Source: Ferruginibacter sp.
GTDB taxonomy: Bacteria > Bacteroidota > Bacteroidia > Chitinophagales > Chitinophagaceae
Length of the DNA stretch: 13,260 nucleotides
Direction of reading: 5' to 3'
Assembly: GCA_025362765.1 (NCBI GenBank)
Contig: JANYFI010000207.1
Location: forward strand, 1 to 13,260
Of the stretch, positions 1-7,112 are shown one piece after another (positions within the stretch are counted from its first letter, which is position 1; every line of letters begins with the position of its first letter). A program made the position numbers and the translations under genes. The notes under the pieces were generated by a model. It did not search any database and was not told where the DNA came from. It saw only the letters and a program-made list of their open reading frames with translations.

Positions 1-1
1 G

Positions 2-1606
2 ATAGTTTTTACACGGTTGTTGTACATGGACCTTCGCAATAAGTCCAACATAGAAAACAGCCGGTCGCTTATCAAAATTAACGAAGCAGAATTAAAAGCA
101 CTGGCACATGATTATTACGCTTTTGATGATGGCGTTAAATATACCCCTAAAGAACATCCCTATGCAAACGACCTGGATATTTTTGGCAGGGCATCTATTT
201 TTCAATATTGCAACCGCACCACTTCTGAGATGGGTAGCGCCGCATTGGCAAACTGGCTGTTATACCCCGCTTCAATTGAAACCATTCTACAACGGCAGGA
301 GGCTGTAAAAGAAATGGTTACCGTAACCGATTGGCGGCAGCAATTGCAGGCCTTCGGGCAACAACAAAAAATTACCGCCGCCACTCAACAAAGACTGCAG
401 GATTGGCTACAGGCTGAACCATATTTTATCAGTAACCTCTTTTGGAAAATTATCCAATACGCCGTTCCCGTAATTATGATCACTGTAATTTTGTTGAACG
501 TGGGAGACATCGTACCTAACATAGTAAGAAATTATTTTTTACTGGGTGCTGCCATCATTGCTTTTGTGATGGCAAAAAAAATTGCTCCATTACACGAGCA
601 GGTAAGTAAGATGGCGGATGAATTGTCGGTACTGGCCAACAGCGTACGACTGATTGAACAGGCCCGTTTTACTACCCCGCTGTTAAAAGGCCTGCAGGAA
701 AAATTTATTATTGAAAACAGCAATGCTTCTACCCAATTAAAGCAATTAAAAAAGATAGTTGAACGATTGGATATACGATTGAACCCGGTGGTATTTATTC
801 CGCTGGCCATTATTTTTCAATGGGATGTACAGCAAGCCATGGCGTTGGAAAAATGGAAGCAGCTAAACAAACAAAATATCGGCGACTGGTTTGATGCCAT
901 TGGCTCGTTTGAAGCACTGCATAGTTTTGCAGGATTGATTTTTAATCACCCCGGCTGGTGTTTTCCATCTTTTAAGCAAGCACATTTTTACATGTTTGGT
1001 AAGGATATAGGCCACCCGCTGATTTACGAAGCAAAACGGGTCAACAACAATATCAGCATAACAGACCGCGGTGAATTAATGCTGATAACCGGCAGCAATA
1101 TGGCCGGTAAAAGTACTTACCTGCGCAGCATTGGTATTAACACCGTGCTGGCTATGGCCGGTGCGCCGGTGTGTGCCGCTGCTTTTACATTATCCCCGGT
1201 ACAAATCATCAGCAGCATGCGCATTGCTGATAACCTTGAAGAAAGTACCAGTACTTTTTATGCGGAACTAAAAAAATTAAAAGCCATCATCGACCGGGTG
1301 AACGCAGACGAAAAAATATTTATTTTACTGGATGAAATTTTAAGAGGCACCAACTCATTGGACCGTCATACAGGGTCGGAGGCGTTGGTAAAACAATTGA
1401 TCAAACGCCGGGCGGCCTGCATCATTGCTACGCACGATGTGGAACTTGCAAGACTTAAAGAAACCTATCCCGAAAATATTTTAAACTTTCATTTTGACGC
1501 CCAGGTAAGCAACGAGGAATTGTATTTTGATTACAAATTAAAAACGGGCGTTTGTGAAAGTTTAAACGCTTCTATTTTGATGAAGAAAATTGGCATTGAG
1601 TTATAA
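2..1606 (+). CDS. MutS-like membrane-associated ATPase (5' partial)
   Basis: A MutS-family ABC-type ATPase. The Walker A motif GSNMAGKST is at nt 1091-1117, a signature-like EESTSTFYAEL lies near 1240, the Walker B Asp-Glu of LLDEILRG is at 1331-1336, and the switch His of ATHD is at 1433-1435. Two hydrophobic stretches, about nt 446-499 and 530-577, look like a membrane hairpin. The DNA-binding mismatch-recognition domain of canonical MutS is absent, so a role in mismatch repair is not supported; this Bacteroidota group is often labelled MutS but is uncharacterised. The first candidate starts are TTG at 17 and ATG at 26. However, the frame is open to the window edge, and the residues before ATG (VFTRLLY) resemble the family's continuing N-terminal region. 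I therefore infer that about 60 residues, probably with further membrane segments, lie outside the window. It ends with TAA at 1604-1606. Confidence 0.85.
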   Translation: MVFTRLLYMDLRNKSNIENSRSLIKINEAELKALAHDYYAFDDGVKYTPKEHPYANDLDIFGRASIFQYCNRTTSEMGSAALANWLLYPASIETILQRQEAVKEMVTVTDWRQQLQAFGQQQKITAATQQRLQDWLQAEPYFISNLFWKIIQYAVPVIMITVILLNVGDIVPNIVRNYFLLGAAIIAFVMAKKIAPLHEQVSKMADELSVLANSVRLIEQARFTTPLLKGLQEKFIIENSNASTQLKQLKKIVERLDIRLNPVVFIPLAIIFQWDVQQAMALEKWKQLNKQNIGDWFDAIGSFEALHSFAGLIFNHPGWCFPSFKQAHFYMFGKDIGHPLIYEAKRVNNNISITDRGELMLITGSNMAGKSTYLRSIGINTVLAMAGAPVCAAAFTLSPVQIISSMRIADNLEESTSTFYAELKKLKAIIDRVNADEKIFILLDEILRGTNSLDRHTGSEALVKQLIKRRAACIIATHDVELARLKETYPENILNFHFDAQVSNEELYFDYKLKTGVCESLNASILMKKIGIEL

Positions 1607-1638
1607 AGCAATATTGGATGGCTGAATATATGATATAT

Positions 1639-1704
1639 GATGTGGGATGTCTGATTTGGGATTGATTTCAACTTTAGCGATCATCAAATCAGACATCCGA
1701 CATC
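1639..1704. repeat. Long inverted repeat 33 nt after the mutS-like stop
   Basis: Two 20-nt arms, 1639-1658 and 1685-1704, are complementary at 19 of 20 positions around a 26-nt spacer. The left arm contains GGATGTCTGATTTG and the right arm CAAATCAGACATCC. A transcript from either strand could fold into a stable hairpin. There is no T-run after the right arm, so it is not a classical intrinsic terminator for the gene on the left. The form (a palindromic unit just past a stop codon, in non-coding DNA) fits a dispersed REP-like element or a 3' end-stabilising hairpin. Only one copy is visible here, so dispersal is inference. Confidence 0.7.
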
Positions 1705-1706
1705 TT

Positions 1707-1817
1707 CTAATAGTCCCTAACTCCATCCCATGCCGCTACCACTTTTTCGTGCGGATTGCTTTGCAATTGCCAGTCTGTATTAATCAACATTGTCTTGTAC
1801 CAGCGCTGCAATAGCCG
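1707..1817 (-). pseudogene. Protein-like C-terminal fragment in another frame
   Basis: Just past the decayed secreted-protein frame, a different minus-strand frame is open for 36 residues (RLLQRWYKTMLINTDWQLQS, then NPHEKVVAAWDGVRDY) and ends with TAG at 1709-1707. The residue mix looks like the C-terminal end of a folded protein rather than chance translation. It begins near a run of seven Gs on the minus strand, a frequent frameshift site, but the frame carries a TAA right before the open stretch, so one slip would not join it cleanly to the upstream frame. It may be a remnant of the same gene or of a neighbour lost by deletion. I do not recognise the family. Confidence 0.3.
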
Positions 1818-2088
1818 TTACTGTGCACACCCCCCCAAGTATGCGTTGGCCCTTCGCTTTTTTATACAAGTTGTTGGTAATGCCGGAGTTAAACTCATTC
1901 TTAAGTTCTGGAAAAGTTAACCGCTTACTTCCTTTTATAAAAAATCTTCCAAAGGCTTAAATGGTTTCATTGTTGTATCCCCGTTTAAGTGAGTCAAGGC
2001 TTTGGGCATAGCAGGTTGTATTTAAACAGCCTGCAGCTAATACAATAATAAAAAGATACAAGACTTCTTTGATTGGGTGTTGTTTCAT
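1780..2088 (-). pseudogene. Decayed small secreted protein gene with in-frame stop
   Basis: On the minus strand an ATG at 2088 opens a 43-residue peptide starting MKQHPIKEVLYLFIIVLAAG, a convincing signal peptide. A Cys within LAAGC could make it a lipoprotein; otherwise cleavage would fall after CYAQ. It reads through LDSLKRGYNNETI to a TAA at 1959-1957. The same frame then continues for 58 more codons, with protein-like content (FGRFFIKGSKRLTF, ELKNEFNSGITNNLYKKAKG), to a TAA at 1782-1780. The simplest reading is a gene of roughly 100 codons broken by a nonsense change and probably shortened at its 3' end. The sequence resembles small exported proteins common in Chitinophagaceae, function unknown. 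A sequencing error or a real 43-aa product is possible. No Shine-Dalgarno sequence is visible. Confidence 0.55.
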
Positions 2089-2225
2089 TATTAGTTTTTT
2101 GAAGTGAGAAATATAATTCCTCCGGCTTCTGAGGTGGTAGAAATTCAACAATACCAAAATATTATTTATTGTTCTAAATATTTTAATGCCTGATAAAAAA
2201 TCCTGGCAGCCTGTAAAAACCATCT

Positions 2226-2264
2226 GGCAAAAAAAAAGAGAACATCAAATTGACATTCTCTTTT
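2226..2264 (-). terminator. Rho-independent terminator downstream of rseP
   Basis: Read on the minus strand, AAAAGAGAA (2264-2256) pairs perfectly with TTCTCTTTT (2242-2234) around a 13-nt loop, and the T-run continues to 2229. This gives a 9-bp stem followed by an unbroken poly-U tail, 44 nt past the rseP stop codon. The stem is A/U-rich, as is often seen in AT-rich Bacteroidota. It should end the dxr-rseP transcript. The T-run occurs only on the minus-strand side, so termination from the plus strand would be weaker. Confidence 0.8.
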
Positions 2265-2307
2265 CTATTATTTTTATCTCCAACCTGGAGAGACTCATAA
2301 CTTATAA

Positions 2308-3690
2308 CTACCTGCTTCTTCCCCAACCAAACCAGTCATTGCCGTTGGCAAACAACATCAGGCCCAATAACAGCACCATCCCAACAATTTGTGCGTACTC
2401 TAAAAACTTCTCACTGGGTTTGCGGCCGGTGATCATTTCGCCGAGTGTAAACAAAACATGCCCACCATCCAATGCAGGAATCGGCAATAAATTCATGAAA
2501 GCTAAAATGATGGATAAGAATGCTGTAATACTCCAGAAACTTTCCCAATCCCAAGGTGTTGGAAAAACGGAGCCGATAGTTTTAAAACCGCCCATTCCTT
2601 TGTAGGCACCGGTTTTAGGATTAGCCATTTTTTTAAACTGATCTACGTATCCCCCTAGCTTTTCCCAGGTTTTTGCAACACCTGCCGGAAAAGCTTCGAG
2701 CAAAGAGAATTTTTTATCATCTATTTTTAGCATGCCGAGGCTATCCATTTCATTAAAGTTTAGCCAGGGCAGCCCGATTTTCCCTTCGTTATTTACCCGG
2801 CTTTTTAGTGCCAGTTGTTGCCCGTTTCTTTCTACTTCAATGGTTACACTATCGTTCTTTTTTTTCTCCACCAGTTTGCCCATTTCATCTATAAAATTCA
2901 CCGGTACACCATCCACAGCTAACACTTTATCAAAGTGTTGCAATCCTGCTTTTTTCGCATACATCGTGTCAAACATCTTATCAGAAAGATCGCCGACAAC
3001 GGCACTTCTTCTAAACTCAATAAATCCCACGCCCTGCTTTTTCTTTTCTACCAACTGGCCTATCAGGTCGATCGGCATCACCAGTTTTTTTTGCTGACCG
3101 TCTCTTTCAATCGTTACATTTAAAGCGGTGATCATTTTTGCGGGTACATCATCAAAATACTTTATATCCTGCCCGTTAATAGCCAAAATTTTATCGCCAT
3201 TATTTAACCCAAATTTCAGCAATAAACTGTCGGCACAATAAATACCGTTTTTAAACGAATTGTTCACGATTTTCTGCTCTCCCCAAACAAATAAAATCAT
3301 GGCATAAATAAAAAATGCGAGCAATACATTTACGGTTACACCACCCAGCATAATGATCAGTCTTTGCCAGGCCGGTTTACTTCTGAATTCCCATGGTTGT
3401 GGTGGTAGCTTCATGGCTTCTTTGTCCATGCTTTCATCTACCATGCCGGATATTTTTACATAGCCGCCCAGTGGCAGCCAGCCAATACCATATTCGGTAT
3501 CTCCTATTTTCTTTTTTACCAAAGAAAACCAGGGGTCGAAGAAAAGATAAAATTTTTCTACCCTGCATTTAAACCACCTGGCGGTGATATAATGTCCAAA
3601 CTCATGTAAGATAACTAGTATAGAAAGAGATAATATCAGTTGTGCGGTTTTTGAACCTACACTAACCCAATTGATAGCTAAAAGTGTCAT
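2308..3690 (-). CDS. rseP: RIP metalloprotease RseP (site-2 protease)
   Basis: An intramembrane zinc metalloprotease of the S2P family, which cuts membrane-anchored substrates such as anti-sigma factors within the bilayer. The zinc motif HEFGH is at residues 29-33 in the first membrane helix. MLGGVTVN (114-121) sits in the next conserved helix, and the third zinc ligand Asp is D408 in PALDGGH. Two PDZ-like domains (about 150-205 and 235-295) occupy the middle, so this is the tandem-PDZ form. A last hydrophobic helix lies at about 433-448. The length of 460 residues is normal for the family. The ATG at 3690 follows GGGGGC, a plausible Shine-Dalgarno-like run, and places the HExxH helix correctly. 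It lies 89 nt downstream of dxr, and a strong terminator follows. Its substrate in this organism is unknown; the in vivo role is inferred from the family. Confidence 0.96.
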   Translation of the reverse strand: MTLLAINWVSVGSKTAQLILSLSILVILHEFGHYITARWFKCRVEKFYLFFDPWFSLVKKKIGDTEYGIGWLPLGGYVKISGMVDESMDKEAMKLPPQPWEFRSKPAWQRLIIMLGGVTVNVLLAFFIYAMILFVWGEQKIVNNSFKNGIYCADSLLLKFGLNNGDKILAINGQDIKYFDDVPAKMITALNVTIERDGQQKKLVMPIDLIGQLVEKKKQGVGFIEFRRSAVVGDLSDKMFDTMYAKKAGLQHFDKVLAVDGVPVNFIDEMGKLVEKKKNDSVTIEVERNGQQLALKSRVNNEGKIGLPWLNFNEMDSLGMLKIDDKKFSLLEAFPAGVAKTWEKLGGYVDQFKKMANPKTGAYKGMGGFKTIGSVFPTPWDWESFWSITAFLSIILAFMNLLPIPALDGGHVLFTLGEMITGRKPSEKFLEYAQIVGMVLLLGLMLFANGNDWFGWGRSR

Positions 3691-3779
3691 ATTGCCCCCG
3701 AGCAGACTGCAACGGGAAGTTATTTAAGTGTATAAAAATTGTTGATTCCAAAAGGCTTTAATGCGAATTCCTGTAAGGG

Positions 3780-4949
3780 TTACATCTTTATTAAAGACGC
3801 CGCAAAATTACGGGCTTCGCCATCAGTTTCAAAATATTGTTCAAGTGTGGGAGATTGTATAAAATGAACTTTTTCCATGGCTTGTTCTACTACGGCGGTA
3901 ATGTCCAAAAAGCCGATCAGGTTGCGCAGAAAGGCCCACACAGCAATTTCATTGGCCGCATTTAAGATGCAGGGCATATTGCCGCCTTTGAAGAGAGCTT
4001 CTGTTGCAAGAGATAAATTTCGGAAAGTCTTAACATCCGGCTCTTCAAAATTGAGGGTAGAAAATTTCCTAAAATCCAGGCGGGGAAATTTGTTGGCAAT
4101 TCTAAGCGGAAAGGCCATGGCGTATTGTATGGGTAATTTCATATCGGGTAACCCCATCTGTGCTTTTATACTGCCATCTTCAAACTGTACCATGCTGTGA
4201 ATGATGCTTTGCGGATGTACCACCACCTGTATTTGTTCAGGCCGCAGGTTAAATAACCATTTGGCTTCAATCATCTCCAGCCCTTTGTTCATAAGGGTTG
4301 CAGAGTCTATACTTATTTTGGCTCCCATGGCCCAGTTGGGATGTTGCAAAGCATGATGCCGCTTTACATTTACTAAAAAATTAGGCTTCTTACCAATAAA
4401 AGGGCCGCCGCTAGCCGTGAGGATAATCTTTTCAATTTTATTTCTTCCCTCCCCCACCAGGCATTGAAAAATCGCTGAGTGTTCACTGTCGACTGGTATT
4501 ACCGGCGCCCTGTTTTCCATTGCCTTTTGCATTACAATTTCTCCCGCTACCACCAGGGTTTCTTTATTAGCCAGGCCAACTGCCTTGCCTTTTGATACTG
4601 CTTTCAGCGTAGGTTTTAAACCAGCAAAGCCCACAATACCGGCGAGCATCATATCATAACTGTCAAAATCTGCTACCTCTTCCAAGGCTGCTCCGCCGCA
4701 AAAAACTTTTATATTTTCGGCAGCCAGTGCCTCTTTTACTTTTTGATATTTTGATTCCTCGCCGATAACCACTGCGTTAGGTTTAAATTCAAGCGCCTGT
4801 TTTACCAGTAATTCATCATTGGTTTGCGCTGTTAAAATTTCAGCTTCAAACAAATCGGGATGGGCCCGGATTACCTCCAGCGCCTGTGTGCCAATGGAAC
4901 CGGTAGAACCGAATAAAGCAATCCTTTTTTTTGAAATGGCGTTGGCCAT
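3780..4949 (-). CDS. dxr: 1-deoxy-D-xylulose 5-phosphate reductoisomerase
   Basis: A cytosolic NADPH- and divalent-metal-dependent enzyme that converts DXP to 2-C-methyl-D-erythritol 4-phosphate, the first committed step of non-mevalonate isoprenoid synthesis. The nucleotide-binding motif GSTGSIG is at residues 14-20, followed by LANKETLVVAGE at 126-137. The metal ligands match D154 and E156 of PVDSEHSAIFQ and E225 of MNKGLEMIEA. The substrate-loop motifs TASGGPF (178-184) and HPNWAMG (203-209) are present. The length of 389 residues is typical. The ATG at 4949 starts a short leader before the beta strand of the Rossmann fold. The dxr-rseP pairing is common in bacteria. The 252-nt gap upstream suggests it carries its own promoter, but I could not place one convincingly. 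Confidence 0.97.
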   Translation of the reverse strand: MANAISKKRIALFGSTGSIGTQALEVIRAHPDLFEAEILTAQTNDELLVKQALEFKPNAVVIGEESKYQKVKEALAAENIKVFCGGAALEEVADFDSYDMMLAGIVGFAGLKPTLKAVSKGKAVGLANKETLVVAGEIVMQKAMENRAPVIPVDSEHSAIFQCLVGEGRNKIEKIILTASGGPFIGKKPNFLVNVKRHHALQHPNWAMGAKISIDSATLMNKGLEMIEAKWLFNLRPEQIQVVVHPQSIIHSMVQFEDGSIKAQMGLPDMKLPIQYAMAFPLRIANKFPRLDFRKFSTLNFEEPDVKTFRNLSLATEALFKGGNMPCILNAANEIAVWAFLRNLIGFLDITAVVEQAMEKVHFIQSPTLEQYFETDGEARNFAASLIKM

Positions 4950-5201
4950 ATTTTAATTTTTTAATGCCTGAGATAATTGGAAAAAAATATAACGGTTTTT
5001 ATCAATAAATTATTTGATTGGGCAAATTACAGTTTTAAATCCTTCATTGCATCAGTGTTGTATTTATATTACTGAACAATCCCAAAACACTTTTATTTTG
5101 CATTCTTAAGCCCGGTTAAAAATTAAACACACGAGGGCATTGCAAGAATGATGCCTGCGTAACCAAATTCAAAAAGGAGGTACAATATTCCTTGTGTAAT
5201 A

Positions 5202-7112
5202 TTACCCCAACAAATTTCCGGTAAACTGCATGCGGATACGCAATTGAAAGTTTTGGATGGTCTTAAATATTTCTCTCAGGGTAAGCTGGTCTATTTTGGT
5301 TAACTGCTGGGGCGTTATATAATTATCCGGTTCCTTATGATCCTGTATAATTTGCTGCGATTGCGTTTTAAGCCTTAGTCCCATCAGGTAATAATAAGAT
5401 TGCAACAGTTCAGTTGTTTCGCTTTCTGTAAAGATGTGTTTATCTTTTAGCGCTTTTAATCTTTCCCCGGTATTGGGTTCAAAAATAAGGTTTTTTAATG
5501 CGTACACCCTTACCAGGTCTACTATCGGCGTCATGGCTTTTTTAATATCAAATACTTCTTTTTTATCTACCTTAAACGTGCGGATACTCTTGAAAAATGG
5601 CGTAAGCGGCGGCTCATATTGCAGGGCATTTTTGGCCATAAAATGAAACAGCCTGTCCATGGGATGCTGCAACTGATCACCTAAATAAACTTCGAGTTCT
5701 TTGATGATCGTTTCATCGCCGTACAGGTAGCGGCAATCAAAAAAGGTGGCTATCTGCATAACTGTTTCGGGCAGCGTTTCATTCATCCAGGCGAGATAGT
5801 TATTTTTCCAGTGCGATAAAGAGTGCGTCCACTTTGGGTTCTGGGCCATGTAACCACCGGTGCAATAACTAAAACCAATCGCATTTAAATGGCTTGACAC
5901 CAGGGTGGCAAATTCCAAAAAATATTCCCGCACTTCTTCCCGGTGTTCATTGGCTTTGTCTTCGTAAATAATGGCGTTATCCTGGTCTGTTTTTAAAGTT
6001 TGTTCCTTACGTCCTTCGCTACCCAGTACCATATAAACAAACTTTGCCGGCGCAGGGCCCATTTTTTTGGTTACTATTTCAATCACTTTTATGGCGATCG
6101 TATCAGATACCGTAGTAATCACCTGGTTTACTATAGCGGCATGTACGCCCCGCTCCAGCAACTGGGTTACCAGCGCAGGAACGGCTTCCCACTTGCGTTT
6201 AAGCCCTTCAATGGATAAAGCCTGTTTTACAGATTGAATAAATACCAGCGGGGATTGTCCCTGCTCACTTAGTAATTTATTGCGGCTGATAAAGCCTATG
6301 TATTGCCCTTCCTTTTCGATCAGCATGTACCGCATTTTTGTGCGAAACATACTTAAAACAGCTTCGTACACAAAGGCGTGAACGTTGATAGAAGCAACGG
6401 GGCTATCCATAATACTACTTACAGGGCTTTCATAACTTGCCTGTTTGGCCACTACATTGTCCCGGATGGTAATGTCCGTCACAAAACCGGTTATTTTATT
6501 CTCCTGGTCTTTTACAAACAGGCAGCTTATTTTTTGCTGTTGCATTATAACGGCTGCCTGGTAAACAGGTGTATCAGTCCGGCACCAAACTATTTCACGG
6601 TATTCAATACTTTCAATGCGGCGGCTGTACAACTGCTCGGATGTTATAAAACTTCTTTCAAAATTATTGGGATTTTTATAAAAATGCGCAAACTCTTCGT
6701 TGAGCATTCGTTTACCAAAAGTATAGGTAAAGTGTTGATAAAATGCTTCGTACTGACGGCAAAGGGTATTGAAAGCCTTACGGGGCAAGGTATACACAAC
6801 GGTGTCCTTTTTTACAATGACGGTTGTGAGCGATTTTCGTCCATTTAATAATTCTGAAATACCTCCGAAACAATCGCCGGGTTTAAATATTTCTACCAGT
6901 CTTTTATTATGATTGGTATCGTAAAAAAAGGTTTCGTATTCCCCTGCGGCAATGATATCTACTCCCTTCAAACGGGTTGTATCCTGGTGATAAATTACGC
7001 CCTCTTTTTCATATTTAATCTCGCCCAGCAAAGAGGCAATATTCTCCAGTTCCTGCGGCGGCAAAAGGTTAAAAGGTTCTACAGTTTTTAAAAAGACAAC
7101 ACGATTATCCAT
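5202..7112 (-). CDS. CNB-CBS-CBS-DUF294 nucleotidyltransferase-like protein
   Basis: A four-module soluble protein of 636 residues. An N-terminal cyclic-nucleotide-binding (CNB) fold covers about 10-115. Its phosphate-cassette region (76-98) has GRKSLTT where ligand-binding family members usually show an Arg-Ser/Thr-Ala core, so cNMP binding is doubtful. Two CBS domains (about 172-222 and 236-285) are likely adenine-nucleotide sensors. A DUF294/GlnD-type nucleotidyltransferase domain carries the pattern GS-x10-DxD, G364-S365 to D376-D378, within GSEGRKEQ and TDQDNA, so the catalytic core looks intact. The DUF294 C-terminal helical domain runs from about 480 to the end. The start ATG at 7112 overlaps the stop of the exonuclease gene upstream by 8 nt, so the two are probably coupled. 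Relatives sit beside acetate permease and acetyl-CoA synthetase genes in Proteobacteria, but none are seen here. The nucleotidylated target is unknown. Confidence 0.88.
   Translation of the reverse strand: MDNRVVFLKTVEPFNLLPPQELENIASLLGEIKYEKEGVIYHQDTTRLKGVDIIAAGEYETFFYDTNHNKRLVEIFKPGDCFGGISELLNGRKSLTTVIVKKDTVVYTLPRKAFNTLCRQYEAFYQHFTYTFGKRMLNEEFAHFYKNPNNFERSFITSEQLYSRRIESIEYREIVWCRTDTPVYQAAVIMQQQKISCLFVKDQENKITGFVTDITIRDNVVAKQASYESPVSSIMDSPVASINVHAFVYEAVLSMFRTKMRYMLIEKEGQYIGFISRNKLLSEQGQSPLVFIQSVKQALSIEGLKRKWEAVPALVTQLLERGVHAAIVNQVITTVSDTIAIKVIEIVTKKMGPAPAKFVYMVLGSEGRKEQTLKTDQDNAIIYEDKANEHREEVREYFLEFATLVSSHLNAIGFSYCTGGYMAQNPKWTHSLSHWKNNYLAWMNETLPETVMQIATFFDCRYLYGDETIIKELEVYLGDQLQHPMDRLFHFMAKNALQYEPPLTPFFKSIRTFKVDKKEVFDIKKAMTPIVDLVRVYALKNLIFEPNTGERLKALKDKHIFTESETTELLQSYYYLMGLRLKTQSQQIIQDHKEPDNYITPQQLTKIDQLTLREIFKTIQNFQLRIRMQFTGNLLG

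Larger units (their letters stand above)
1607..2307. other. Gene-poor 0.7-kb spacer with remnants
   Basis: No intact gene of normal size was found on either strand between the mutS-like stop and the rseP stop. The spacer holds the inverted repeat at 1639-1704, the two coding remnants at 1707-1817 and 1780-2088, and the terminator at 2234-2264. The rest, 2089-2233, is AT-rich with nothing recognisable. The genes on the two sides converge here, so a low-constraint region collecting debris is unsurprising. Confidence 0.6.

Noticed and set aside
2089-2223. A 45-residue N-terminal extension of the secreted-protein remnant
   Set aside because: It would bury a clear signal peptide in the middle of the protein; the ATG at 2088 is a much better start.
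2186-2605. A 139-codon plus-strand ORF over the 3' end of rseP
   Set aside because: It is antisense to the well-supported RseP coding sequence, spans the rseP terminator, and has no recognisable domain.
5104-5155. Short GGCAT/ATGCC inverted repeat after the DUF294 gene, considered as a terminator
   Set aside because: Only five base pairs and no T-run in the direction of transcription.
5171-5180. AAAAAGGAGG, a perfect Shine-Dalgarno-like site on the plus strand
   Set aside because: No ATG, GTG or reasonable ORF follows it on the plus strand, and the minus strand is just past the stop of the DUF294 gene. Probably chance.
4950-5201. Promoter of dxr
   Set aside because: The best match, TAATTTG on the minus strand, is one base short of TAnnTTTG and has no clear -33 partner; not strong enough to annotate.
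6378-6848. A 156-codon plus-strand ORF inside the DUF294 gene
   Set aside because: It is antisense to conserved CBS and CNB sequence and has no domain signal; a frame shadow.
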